Notes: generated by a model from the sequence alone, not told the origin. A DNA stretch of 64,000 bases from Allobosea sp. OK403 (GCF_900113835.1 NZ_FOQV01000003.1:558001-622000); one strand, 5' to 3'. Counted from the first letter of the stretch, positions 44,658 through 54,634 are shown. Numbers and translations are program-made.

Positions 44658-45237
44658 CGGTGCCGCCCAGATCCTTGAGATCCTGGTAGCGGTCGCCGAT
44701 GCGATGATGCGGCCGTCCGCCGATGGAGGCACCGAGCGCCACCACGATCTCGTCGGGAGCCGGCGCGTCGAGAATGCCGAACTGGATCGTAAGGTAGTGC
44801 GAGCGCATGCCCTCATCGGCCTTGTGCATCAACGGGATGACCACCGGGCAGTTCGGCCCGCCGCGCGTATTGGTGAAGCTCAGATAGCTCTTCGCGCCGA
44901 CGGCCTTGCGGAAATGATTGCCGAAGCGGAGCGTGTGGATCAGCGCCGAGGCGTGCTCGATTTCGCCGGAGGTGCCGACGATCGCGGCCTTGCCATAACC
45001 TTCGACCGCCTCGCCGCCGCCGGTCATCCGCAGGATCTCGGCCGTCAATCGCTCGCCCAGAACCGGCGCGACGGCGTGGATCTCGGGCTTCAGATCCTCG
45101 ACGAAACCGCGGCCCGCCCAGGGATTGCGCAGAACCGCCGCCGCCGCGAACAGGCGCAGCGGCCGCGCAGCCTCACGGCCGCCCTCGATGAAAGTGTCCT
45201 CCGTGAACGTGACGATCTTGCGCAGTTCCAAGCTCAC
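44650..45237 (-). CDS. AA_synth (DUF1185, PF06684) family protein
   Basis: A 195-residue protein of the 'amino acid synthesis' family. Diagnostic segments are GRGFVEDLKPEIHAVAPVLG (about 41-60), AIVGTSGEIEHASALIHTLR and the C-terminal DEIVVALGASIGGRPHHRIG. From memory, structures of this family show a chorismate-mutase-like trimeric fold and no proven enzyme activity. GTG 45237 is preceded by AGGAG 6 nt upstream. It is the first gene of the operon under the TGGTATGCCATA operator. A YjgF/RutC-like role, acting on a reactive intermediate of the monooxygenase pathway, is speculative. Confidence 0.9.
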   Translation of the reverse strand: MSLELRKIVTFTEDTFIEGGREAARPLRLFAAAAVLRNPWAGRGFVEDLKPEIHAVAPVLGERLTAEILRMTGGGEAVEGYGKAAIVGTSGEIEHASALIHTLRFGNHFRKAVGAKSYLSFTNTRGGPNCPVVIPLMHKADEGMRSHYLTIQFGILDAPAPDEIVVALGASIGGRPHHRIGDRYQDLKDLGGTDV

Positions 45238-45277
45238 TTCCCTCTCCTCTCAAGTGACCCACCTCGAGAATGAGATT

Positions 45278-45305
45278 ATGGTATGCCATATTATTGTTTC
45301 GTCAA
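45278..45305 (-). promoter_or_regulatory. Candidate promoter of the AA_synth-LLM-ABC operon
   Basis: On the minus strand TTGACG (45305-45300) and TACCAT (45283-45278) are spaced 16 bp. The -10 box overlaps the shared operator, mirroring the layout at 27023-27062. Confidence 0.55.
45279..45290. promoter_or_regulatory. Candidate GntR/FCD operator, copy 2
   Basis: TGGTATGCCATA, identical to 27038-27049, lies 42 bp before the AA_synth start and extends to the near-palindrome TATGGTATGCCATA. Confidence 0.65.
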
Positions 45306-45375
45306 GGGCGCCTGGATGGTGGGTTCGGTACCCTGGGAAACGCACCGTTATCCTGGCCGAAGCAAAGCGGAGCGC

Positions 45376-45430
45376 CGGGATCCGTCGGAGGGCCAGACCC
45401 TTTAAAGGATTGGCCCTCCGACGGATCCCG
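45376..45430. repeat. Inverted intergenic repeat (CCGGGAT family)
   Basis: The 20 bases at 45376-45395 (starting CGGGATCCGTCGG) pair perfectly with 45411-45430 around a 15-nt loop containing CCCTTTAAAGG. Further right is CTTGTCCGGGATGACGG, a block related to one in the element at 47199-47299. The remaining 285-bp gap holds no gene. Confidence 0.85.
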
Positions 45431-45522
45431 GATCTGCGCGGCTTCGCCGCTTGTCCGGGATGACGGGGTGAGTGTGTGAAGGCCGCCCGCTTAGACGCGG
45501 GGCAGCGTCCACGGCCGCGCTG

Positions 45523-46338
45523 TCAGGCGCCGACCTTGGCCAGCACATCGGCGCGCAGGAAGCGCTCGATGAACAGCATGAACAGCACGGAGGGAACGAG
45601 CAGGATCAGCGCCGTGATCGAGGCGACCTGATAATTGCCGCCCATCGCCGCGTTGTAGAGCAAGAGCGGCAGCGTCGTGACCTGCGGCACGCCGACGAAG
45701 AAGGTGCCGGTGAACTCGTCGAGCGACTCCAGGAAGACGAAGATGCCGCTGGCGATGATGCCGGGCGCGGCCAAGGGCAGTGTCACCGTGAAGAAGGCGC
45801 GCAAGGGCGAGGCGCCGATATTGCGGGCGGCAAGCTCGAGATCCTTGTCGACCGCCGCGAAAGCCGCCGCCGCAATCCAGACGGAATAGACCAGGCCATG
45901 GGCGGCATGGACGAGAACGACGGCGAAGACCGTGCCGTTGATGCCGATCTGGTAGAACACCCGCGCGACATTGATGTAGATCGCGACCGAGGGAAAAGCC
46001 TGCGGCAGCAGGAACATCACCATGAACAGCGCCCGCATCGGCAGCTTCAAGCGCGCCAGCGCATAGCCCGCCGGGATAGACAGAGCGAGCGCGACGACGA
46101 CCGTCAGCACGGCGATCCAGACGGAGGTGCCGAGCGAAACCATCGCGTCGCCGGTCGGGCGGAAGACCTGCTCCCAATAGCGCGTGCCATAGGTCACCGG
46201 CAGCTTGAACGGCGTGTACCAGCGCTCGGCGACCGACCAGAGCGCGAGATTGGCCAATGGGCCGATCAGCACGAAGGCGAAGGCGGCGAGCAGCGCGGCG
46301 GCCAGCGCCGCCCGGGCGGTCGAGGCGAGGCGGATCAT
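45523..46338 (-). CDS. ABC transporter permease (PotC-like), second system
   Basis: A 271-residue permease with about six spans (AALAAALLAAFAFVLIGPLA first). The EAA-type loop is AARNIGASPLRAFFTVTLPL (about 185-204). It is the last gene of a four-gene ABC operon (49611 to 45523) and overlaps the preceding permease by 4 bp (ATGA). It forms the channel with that permease. Confidence 0.92.
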   Translation of the reverse strand: MIRLASTARAALAAALLAAFAFVLIGPLANLALWSVAERWYTPFKLPVTYGTRYWEQVFRPTGDAMVSLGTSVWIAVLTVVVALALSIPAGYALARLKLPMRALFMVMFLLPQAFPSVAIYINVARVFYQIGINGTVFAVVLVHAAHGLVYSVWIAAAAFAAVDKDLELAARNIGASPLRAFFTVTLPLAAPGIIASGIFVFLESLDEFTGTFFVGVPQVTTLPLLLYNAAMGGNYQVASITALILLVPSVLFMLFIERFLRADVLAKVGA

Positions 46339-47171
46339 GGCGCCGCCTCCTTCGACAGGCCCCGCTTGAGGTAGAGGATCGCGGCGCCTGCGCTGATCAG
46401 ATAGGTGATGACGCCAAGCGCATTCGCCGTAGCGTAGTCACCGTAGGAGTTGATGCGGAAGGCCATGTCGACCGTCAGCATGGTCGGCTGCGAGCCCGCG
46501 ACCATCATCGGCACGGAGAGCACGGAGAGCATCGTCACGAAGGACAGCACGAGCGCGACGAGCAGCGTCGGCATCACCTGCGGTAAGGCCAGCTCGACGA
46601 GCACGCGGACACGCGAGGCACCGAGATTGCGGCCGGCCTCCAGCGTCGCCCGGTCGATGGAGGCGAGCGCGCCGGCGAGCAGCAGCGCGACGAAGGGGGT
46701 CTGCTTCCAGACGAAGGTCGCGATGATGCCGCGCCAGTCGAGATAGCTCACGGCGCTCAGCGGCTCCATCAGCCCGAGCGAGACGAAGGTGTTGTTCATC
46801 AGCCCGTTCTTGGCGAGGAAGGTGCGCATGCACTGCGCCGCGACGATGAAGGGGATGAAGAGCGGCCAGCGATAGAGCGCCTTGAGCGTGCCGACGATCC
46901 AGGGGTTCTCGCCCAATGTCAGCGTGCCGGCGATGACGATCGCGGCAAACGCGGTCAACCCGCAGGACGCCAGCACGATCACCACCGTGAAGACGATGTC
47001 GGTCGAATACAGCTCATAGGCCTTGGCGAACCAGTCCAGCGTCAGCGAGCCGTCCGGCTTGGTGAAGGCCGAGATCAGCGAGAAGCCGAGCGGGTAGAGG
47101 AATAGCGCAGCGACCAGGAGAAGGCCGGGCGCGATGAGGATCAGCGCCAGTTGGCGTTGGGAGAGGCTCAT
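46335..47171 (-). CDS. ABC transporter permease (PotB-like), second system
   Basis: A 278-residue permease starting MSLSQRQLALILIAPGLLLV with about six spans. The EAA-type loop is EAGRNLGASRVRVLVELALP (about 188-207). The frame continues upstream into the intergenic repeat at 47199-47299, so ATG 47171 is chosen. Between it and the binding-protein gene lies that repeat, which may reduce read-through to the permeases. Confidence 0.92.
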   Translation of the reverse strand: MSLSQRQLALILIAPGLLLVAALFLYPLGFSLISAFTKPDGSLTLDWFAKAYELYSTDIVFTVVIVLASCGLTAFAAIVIAGTLTLGENPWIVGTLKALYRWPLFIPFIVAAQCMRTFLAKNGLMNNTFVSLGLMEPLSAVSYLDWRGIIATFVWKQTPFVALLLAGALASIDRATLEAGRNLGASRVRVLVELALPQVMPTLLVALVLSFVTMLSVLSVPMMVAGSQPTMLTVDMAFRINSYGDYATANALGVITYLISAGAAILYLKRGLSKEAAP

Positions 47172-47198
47172 TCCACTGCGCTTCTTCAAGTTCGCGGG

Positions 47199-47299
47199 GT
47201 CATCCCGGACAAGTCGCGTCAGCGACGCCGATCCGGGATCCATGCCTGAACCGTTCCGGCATGGATCCCGGGTCTACGCTTCGCTTCGCCCGGGATGAC
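47199..47299. repeat. Compound inverted repeat (CCGGGAT family)
   Basis: An outer pair GTCATCCCGG (47199-47208) / CCGGGATGAC (47290-47299) encloses an inner pair CGGGATCCATGCC (47234-47246) / GGCATGGATCCCG (47258-47270). It lies between the binding-protein and permease genes inside an operon, a position where REP-like elements often set differential expression. Confidence 0.85.
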
Positions 47300-47334
47300 G
47301 GCGCATTCCGTCACCCCGGCTGTCGATAAAGGTC

Positions 47335-48465
47335 TCAGTTCGAGACCTTCTTCTCGTAGCCTTCGAGGATGTCGTTGAAGTAGGGCGCGATCGGGAAGGA
47401 CTTGGCGTTCTTCGAGAGGTCGCTCGGGGTGATGTCGGTGAAGAGCTTGTTCCAGGCCGCCTGGTCGAGCTTGCCCTCGAGGTTCTTGGCGTCGATGCCC
47501 GGATACCAGTTGAATTTCTTGACGATGCCGTCCGCCTGCACCTGCGGGCTGGTGGCGAGCGCGATAAACTCCTCGGCGAGCTTGCGGTTGGCGGTCTTCT
47601 CCGGCACCGCGTAATACATCGGCTGTCCCGGCATGCCCGGAGAAGCGAGCTTGAGCTTCATGTTCGGCGGCAGCTTGCCGTCGGCCTGCCAGGAATAGAA
47701 CATATCGACCCAGACCGGCCCCATCGCGATCTCGCCACGGTTGAGCATGTCGAGCGTGCCGGCATTGCCGGGGGTGATGACGACCGACTTGTTGAACTCC
47801 TTGAGATCGGCGAGCGCGCCGTCCCAGGACGCCTTCACGGCCGGATCATAGGGCCCCTTGATCAGCTTGTCGGCGTCGCCGCCGAAGGCGTAGACCCAGC
47901 CGGCGACGAAGGCGACGCCGGACATGCCGCCCTTGATGCCGTTATAGCCGAACTGCTTGGGGTTCTTCTTGGCCCAGTCGCGCAGCTCCGCGAAGGTGTT
48001 GGGCGGGGATTTGAGCAGATCGGCATTATAGGCGAGCGCGGTCTGCGACTGGAACATCGGGATGACGAAGCCCGAAACGTCGGCGCCGAGCGCGTTCTTC
48101 GCGGACTCGCTGGAGACGAGTTTCGCGGTGTCGACCTTGTCGGTGTATTTGGCGAGCAGGCCTTCCTTCACCATCGTGCCGGCGGCCTTCTGGTGGATGA
48201 CGACGACATCGAAATCGGTCGTGGCCGCGCTCTTCTGCGCGTCGAGCTTCTCATAGATCTTCTGCGAGCCGGAATCGCCGGCGCCGGTGCCGACGGAAAC
48301 CACCTTCACGCCGGGATGGGACTTCTCGAACATCGGCCCGAGATAGTCCTTCACATAGTCGACCATGTTCTGGTCGCCGGCGGTGGCGACGTTCAGGGTC
48401 TGGGCGGCGAGCGGCGATGCCGCCATCAGCGCCGCGAGCGAACAGGCAATGGTGAGGATGCGCAT
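47335..48465 (-). CDS. Periplasmic solute-binding protein, second system
   Basis: A 376-residue family 1-type binding protein. The signal peptide (ILTIACSLAALMAASPLAAQ, about 3-22) precedes TLNVATAGDQNMVDYVKDYL. Segments FDVVVIHQKAAGTMVKEGLL and GEIAMGPVWVDMFYSWQADG resemble binders of sugars or glycerol-phosphate-type ligands (UgpB/YnjB-like), but I cannot name the ligand. AAGGAG lies 8 nt before the ATG. The operon promoter has RpiR-type sites shared with the inositol locus, so an inositol-related ligand is a fair guess. Confidence 0.9.
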   Translation of the reverse strand: MRILTIACSLAALMAASPLAAQTLNVATAGDQNMVDYVKDYLGPMFEKSHPGVKVVSVGTGAGDSGSQKIYEKLDAQKSAATTDFDVVVIHQKAAGTMVKEGLLAKYTDKVDTAKLVSSESAKNALGADVSGFVIPMFQSQTALAYNADLLKSPPNTFAELRDWAKKNPKQFGYNGIKGGMSGVAFVAGWVYAFGGDADKLIKGPYDPAVKASWDGALADLKEFNKSVVITPGNAGTLDMLNRGEIAMGPVWVDMFYSWQADGKLPPNMKLKLASPGMPGQPMYYAVPEKTANRKLAEEFIALATSPQVQADGIVKKFNWYPGIDAKNLEGKLDQAAWNKLFTDITPSDLSKNAKSFPIAPYFNDILEGYEKKVSN

Positions 48466-48495
48466 GGGTCTGACTCCTTGTTGGGTAGAACGCGG

Positions 48496-49611
48496 TCAGG
48501 CGGCGATCGTCCCGGCCTCGGATGCCGGAAAGATGTGGAGGCGCTGCAGCGGGATGCGCAGGCCGATCTTGGTTCCGAGTTCATGGCGATTGGCGTCGTC
48601 GACCGTGATCTGGCGGCCTGCGGCCTCGACCCGGTAGCGGTAGACGCCGCCTGGATAGGCGCGCGCGGCGATCAACCCCGGCACGATCAGATCGTCGGCA
48701 GAGGTCGCGTCGCTGGCATCGAGCCGCGCGACGTCGTCACGGAAATAGGCGACGGCGTCACCGGCGGGCAAAGTGTTGGACAGCCCCGCTGCGATGTGGG
48801 CAGTCGCGTCTCCGGCACTAAGGGATGCGCCCTGCTCCGAGCGCTCGACGCGCAGCGGCAGGACATTCTCCGCGCCCATGAAATTCGCGACGAAGGCGGT
48901 CGCCGGGCGGTCATAGACCTCCTCGGGCGTGCCGACCTGCGCGATCCTGCCCGCCTGCATGATGACGAGCCGGTCGGCCATGGTCATGGCCTCCTCGCGA
49001 TCATGCGTGACATGGACGGCGGTCAAGCCCAGGCGCTGCTGGATCGCCCGGATCTCATGGCGCATCGTCATGCGGATCTTGGCGTCGAGATTGGAAAGCG
49101 GCTCGTCGAGCAGCAGAATGCCGGGGTCGATCGCAAGCGCCCGGCCGAGCGCGACGCGCTGGCGCTGGCCGCCCGAGAGCGCAGTGACCTTGCGGTCCTC
49201 ATAGCCGGCAAGGCCGAGGAATTCGAGCATCGCAGCGACCTTGGCCGCGATCTGCGCCTTGGTGGCGCCGCGCAGCTTCAAGCCGTAGCCAATATTCTGC
49301 AGCACGGTCATATGCGGCCACAGCGCATAGGACTGGAATACCATCGCCATGCCGCGCTTCTCCGGCGGCAGGGATGCGACATCCCGGCCGCCGACGATGA
49401 TCGAGCCGGATTCGACCGGCACGAAGCCGCTCAGCGAGCGCAAAAGCGTGGTCTTGCCGCAGCCCGACGAGCCGAGAAGCGCGGTAAAGCTGCCGGGCGT
49501 GAAATCAAGGCTGACGCCGTGCAGCACCCGCGTGCCGCCATAGGCGACGTGAAGGTCGCGCACGGCAATGGCCGCGCCGCTTTGCGGCCCGTGCTGCAAT
49601 TCCGTTGGCAA
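48496..49611 (-). CDS. ABC transporter ATP-binding protein, second system
   Basis: A 371-residue ATPase with TOBE domain. Walker A is GSSGCGKTT (about 43-51), Q-loop MAMVFQSYALWPHMTV, signature LSGGQRQRVAL (about 143-153), Walker B ILLLDEPLSNLDAK. TTG 49611 is chosen because AAGGGAG lies 8 nt upstream and the residues then match the family; upstream residues in the open frame look meaningless. It is the first gene of its operon and diverges from the cyclic-phosphodiesterase-like gene; RpiR-type sites lie between them. Confidence 0.92.
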   Translation of the reverse strand: MPTELQHGPQSGAAIAVRDLHVAYGGTRVLHGVSLDFTPGSFTALLGSSGCGKTTLLRSLSGFVPVESGSIIVGGRDVASLPPEKRGMAMVFQSYALWPHMTVLQNIGYGLKLRGATKAQIAAKVAAMLEFLGLAGYEDRKVTALSGGQRQRVALGRALAIDPGILLLDEPLSNLDAKIRMTMRHEIRAIQQRLGLTAVHVTHDREEAMTMADRLVIMQAGRIAQVGTPEEVYDRPATAFVANFMGAENVLPLRVERSEQGASLSAGDATAHIAAGLSNTLPAGDAVAYFRDDVARLDASDATSADDLIVPGLIAARAYPGGVYRYRVEAAGRQITVDDANRHELGTKIGLRIPLQRLHIFPASEAGTIAA

Positions 49612-49648
49612 AACGCCGTCTCCCTTGCCGCGATCTTTTTCAGAATGA

Positions 49649-49688
49649 TTGGAACGTCTCTTCCAATTTCTGATACGCTTGGAATAAA
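49649..49688. promoter_or_regulatory. Candidate RpiR operators between two divergent genes
   Basis: TTGGAACGTCTCTTCCAA (49649-49666) is an inverted repeat with arms TTGGAA/TTCCAA, and TTGGAATAAA (49679-49688) repeats ten bases found at 57419-57428 next to the RpiR gene. Both lie in the 123-bp gap shared by the ABC ATPase and the 2H phosphoesterase genes. Confidence 0.55.
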
Positions 49689-49734
49689 TATAACGCCCGT
49701 CTCCGGCCGTGTGCAATAGGTTTGTGAACCTCTG

Positions 49735-50244
49735 ATGACACCCCTGATCCACTCCATCTGGCTGCTGCCGAAAACCGAGGACGAGACGCTGCTGGCGGAG
49801 GTGGTTACGGAGCTGTCGCGCCGCTTCGACACACCGCTCTTCGCGCCGCATCTGACGGTGAAGGGCGACACCGACCTGCCCATAGCCGCGCTCGAAGCCG
49901 CGATCGCGGAGGCGGCCGGCGCGGTCGCGAGGTTTGCAGAAGAGATCACCGCGATCGAAACGAGCGAAACCTATTTCCGCTCGTTCTATGCGCGCTTCGC
50001 GGTCAGCGCGCCGCTGGCGCGATTGAAGCAGCGATTGGACGCGCAGGCGGCAGAGGCCTTCATGCCGCATGTCTCGCTGCTCTACGGCGCGGTCGCGCCA
50101 GAGCTGAAGGTCGCAGCTGCAGAGGAGGTCGGGCGGAGGCTGAAAGGGCGAGCCATCAGCTTCGACCGGCTCTGCGTGGTGCGCTCGGGCCAGGATATCC
50201 CGATCGCCGATTGGCGCATGATCGCGACCGCGCGGCTGGGCTGA
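49735..50244 (+). CDS. 2H phosphoesterase, cyclic phosphodiesterase-like (PF07823 type)
   Basis: A 169-residue 2H-superfamily protein with the two active-site motifs H-x-T (His39-Thr41 in FAPHLTVKG) and H-x-S (His112-Ser114 in MPHVSLLYG). The HVSLLYG form matches the cyclic phosphodiesterase family known from plant and yeast enzymes that open ADP-ribose 1'',2''-cyclic phosphate. It hydrolyses a cyclic phosphate to a monoester. It is the only plus-strand gene between two minus-strand transporters and is convergent with the AfuC-like gene by 13 bp. In this inositol locus a plausible substrate is myo-inositol 1,2-cyclic phosphate; that is inference. Confidence 0.88.
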   Translation: MTPLIHSIWLLPKTEDETLLAEVVTELSRRFDTPLFAPHLTVKGDTDLPIAALEAAIAEAAGAVARFAEEITAIETSETYFRSFYARFAVSAPLARLKQRLDAQAAEAFMPHVSLLYGAVAPELKVAAAEEVGRRLKGRAISFDRLCVVRSGQDIPIADWRMIATARLG

Positions 50245-50257
50245 TGGCGCGGCCGGC

Positions 50258-51318
<1,061 letters not shown>

Positions 51319-51322
<4 letters not shown>

Positions 51323-53547
51323 CTTGCTGCTCCTTGACTGATGGGATCGGAGACCGAGCTGGAGAGCGCCACGACCTTGCGCCGGCCGACTTGGCGCCGG
51401 CCGAGCTTGCGTTCGCCGACGCCGAGCTGGATCAGTCCGATGCCGGCAGCCATGACCACGATCAGCACCGAGGAATAGGCGATGGCCAAGCCGAACTCGC
51501 CGGCCTCGACCCGGCCGACGATATAGGCGGTGGCGAGGTTGTACTCGGCCGAGACCAGGAAGATCACCGCGCTGACGGCGGTCATGCTGCGCACGAAGCT
51601 ATAGACCAGCGCCGCAACCAGGGCCGGGCGCAGCAGCGGCAGCACGACGCGCCAGAGCGTGGTGAAGCTGCGGGCGCGCAGCGTCGTCGAGGCCTCGTCC
51701 AGGCTCTTGTCGATCTGCGACAGGCCGGCGATGCCGGAGCGCACGCCGACCGGCATGTTGCGGAAGACGAAGGCGATGATCAGGATCAGCCCGGTGCCGG
51801 TGATCTCGATCGGGGGCACGTTGAAGGCCAGGATATAGGCAACGCCGAGCACCGTGCCGGGAATGGCGAAGGAGAGCATCGTCGCGAATTCCAGGGTGCC
51901 GCGCCCGCTGAATTTCTGCCGTGTCAGCAGATAGGCGGTGAGCAGGCCGATCAGCGCCGTCAACGGCGCCGAGATCGCCGCGACCTTGAGCGTCGTGAAG
52001 AAGGAGTTCCAGGCCGCGCCCTCGAAGAAGAGTCCGCGGCTGAAATCGATCGCGAAACCGGTGCGGTAATGCTCCAGCGTCGGCGTGTAGTCGCGGCCCA
52101 TCGTCTTGACGAAACCGCCGACGAGGATGACGAGATAGATCACCAGCGTGAGCGCCACCCAGGGCGCAACGGCCAGCCCCGCAAGCCAGGTGACCCGGCG
52201 CGGCAGCGGCGTCGGCAGGCCGGCATCGCCCTTGCCCGTCACGGTCGTGTAGGATTTGCCGCCGAGCCAGCCCTGCTGCAGCCAGAAGGCGCCGAGCGTG
52301 AAGGCGAGCAGCACCATGGCGAGCACCGCCGCCTGGCCCTGGTTATAGGCTGCGCCGACGACGGCGAAGAAGATCTTGGTCGAGAGCACCTCGAAATTGC
52401 CGCCGAGCACCAGCGGGTTGCCGAAATCAGCCATGCTCTCGACGAAGCCGAGCAGGAAGGCGTTGGCGATGCCGGGTCGCAGCAATGGCCAGGTCACGGT
52501 CGAGAAGGTCTGCCAGCGGCCGGCCCCCAATGTCTGCGAAGCCTCCTCCAGGCTCGGGCTGATGCCCTGGACCACGCCGATCAGGACGAGGAAGGCGATC
52601 GGCGCGAAGGCGAGAACCTGCGCCAGCAGCACGCCGGGCAAACCATAGATCCAGCGCGAGCGCGGAAACCCGAACCAGTCCGCCATGATCCCGGTGAAGA
52701 AGCCGGAACGGCCGAAGAGCAGGATCAGCGCAAGCCCGATCACGAAGGGCGGCGTGATGATCGGCAGCACCGTCAGCGCCCGCATCAGGCGCTTGCCAGG
52801 CATCGCCGTGCGCTGGAGCAGCAGCGCGCAGGCAAGGCCGAGCAGGGTCGTGATCACCCCGGTCAGCACGGCCAGGATCAGCGTGTTCCAGGCAACGCCG
52901 CAACTCGTGCCGCCGGAGACGCAGCCGAGCCCCCAGATCGTGGCGCTGAAGAACCTGTCCGAGAAAGCCGAGAGCGCGACATGGCCGTTCTGATCGACCA
53001 GGGCGCTCTTCAGGATGACCATGACCGGCCAGAAGATGAACAGCCCGATCAGCAGGACGACGATGCCGATGGCCGAGGTGGTGAACAGGTCGCCCCGGCA
53101 ATAGCCGCGATAAGCCAGGCCATGGCAGGTCAGGAGCAGCAGCGAGAGCACCGTCAGGAAGGCGCCGCCGCCCATGCCGCCCTGTGCGACATCCGCGCCG
53201 AAAAGCGCCATGGCCCAGCCGGCGGCCGAGCCCTTGAGGACGATGCCGAAGCCCTGCAGGAAGAAAACCGCTAGCCCCGCAGCGCCGGCCGCGACGAGGA
53301 CACGCGCCACCTTGCCGGAGTCAGCGCCGCGGCAGAACGCCGTCGCCACCAGAAGGGCCAATCCGACCGGCAGCAGCCAGGGCGCTTCCCCGGACAAGGC
53401 GAGCGCGAGCGCGCTGCCGGCCTTGCCGAGCGGGTAACCGGAGAGCCAGCCGAACTGCGTCAGGCTCATGCCCTCCGGCAGATACCAGGGCAGCAGGGCA
53501 TAGCCGAGCCAGCCGATCAGGAGCACGAGTTGCGTGGCGCGGCGCAT
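51319..53547 (-). CDS. afuB: Fused double-domain ABC permease (AfuB/FbpB-like)
   Basis: A 742-residue permease made of two homologous halves, each with a BPD_transp_1 domain and about six spans. EAA-type loops are LEEASQTLGAGRWQTFSTVT (about 336-355) and LDEASTTLRARSFTTLWRVV (about 622-641). An N-terminal block of about 170 residues adds several extra spans. One chain thus supplies the whole channel, as in AfuB and FbpB. It overlaps AfuC and follows the binding-protein gene by 30 bp. Confidence 0.92.
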
Positions 53548-53577
53548 GTCAGCCGTCTCCGCCCGAGGGCCCGTCGC

Positions 53578-54618
53578 CTACTTCGGCAGCGCCTTGACCT
53601 CGCGGTCCCATTTGGCGAGCAGCCGCGTGCGCTCGGCCGAGGAGCCGTATTTGACGAAGTCGTAGTCGATCAGCTTCATCTCAGACATCTTCGGCGATTG
53701 CGGCGGCACCGGCGCATTCTTGTTCGACGGCACCTGATAGGATTTCGCCGGTCCGGCGAGCCCTTGCGCGGCGGGCGTCAGCGCCCAGTCGTAGAACTTC
53801 TTGGCGTTGTCGAGATTGCGCGCGCCCTTGACGATCGACATCGAGCCGATCTCGTAGCCCGTGCCCTCGCAGGGCGCGACCGGCTTGATCGGATCGCCCT
53901 GCACCGCGAAGACGACGGCGTCGTGGATGAAGACGATGCCGACGGCGGTCTCGCCCAGGCTCGTCGCCTTGGCCGGCGCAGCGCCCGACTTGGTGTATTG
54001 GTTGACGTTCTTGTGCAGGGCCTTGAGGTAGTCGAAGGCCTTGTCTTCCCCCATCAGCTGCACCATCGTCGCCAGCAGGTTGTAGGCGGTGCCTGACGAG
54101 TTGGGGTCGGCGACCTGGACGTCATCCTTCAGCTTGGGGTCGAGCAGATCGGCCCAGCATTTAGGCTCGGCCATGCCCTTGGACTTGATCTGCTGGGTGT
54201 TGAAGCCGAAGCCGAGCGCGCCGGCATAGATGCCGATCGAGCGCTGCTTGGCGGCCTTCCACTGCGAAATCGCCCAGCCGTTCAGATCCTTGTTGGCGGG
54301 CGATTCATATTCCTGTGTCAGCCCCTCCTCGGCTGCCTGGAGATGCGGGTCGCCCGTGCCGCCCCACCAGATGTCGCCGCGCGGATTGGCCGATTCCGCC
54401 TTGAGCTGGGCATAGATCTCGCCCGCCGATTTGCGCGTCATCGCAACCTTGATGCCGGTCTCCTTCTCGAAGGCGGTCGACATGGCGCGGCACCATTCCT
54501 CCTGCACGCCGCAATACATCACCAGCGCGCCTTGTGCCTTCGCTGGAGAGGTTGCCAATGGCGAAGCGGCGGCAACAGCGGCGAACACTCCGGCGGCAAG
54601 CCAGGATTGGGTCTTCAT
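53578..54618 (-). CDS. afuA: Periplasmic sugar-phosphate-binding protein, AfuA-like
   Basis: A 346-residue binding protein with a signal peptide (about 1-28, cleaved after AKA). It is closer to AfuA, shown to bind hexose and heptulose phosphates, than to iron binders: I recall AfuA containing CW-DL, SSGTAY, GEDQAFDYLK, QYTKSG, HD, PCEGTGYE and KGARNLDNAK, all matched here (His232-Asp233 and Glu251 among them). The paired tyrosines of FbpA iron sites are not seen. GGAGG precedes the ATG by 6 nt. With an inositol monophosphatase-family gene directly upstream, an inositol phosphate is a likely ligand. Confidence 0.88.
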   Translation of the reverse strand: MKTQSWLAAGVFAAVAAASPLATSPAKAQGALVMYCGVQEEWCRAMSTAFEKETGIKVAMTRKSAGEIYAQLKAESANPRGDIWWGGTGDPHLQAAEEGLTQEYESPANKDLNGWAISQWKAAKQRSIGIYAGALGFGFNTQQIKSKGMAEPKCWADLLDPKLKDDVQVADPNSSGTAYNLLATMVQLMGEDKAFDYLKALHKNVNQYTKSGAAPAKATSLGETAVGIVFIHDAVVFAVQGDPIKPVAPCEGTGYEIGSMSIVKGARNLDNAKKFYDWALTPAAQGLAGPAKSYQVPSNKNAPVPPQSPKMSEMKLIDYDFVKYGSSAERTRLLAKWDREVKALPK

Positions 54619-54634
54619 GGTCGTCCTCCCTGGT

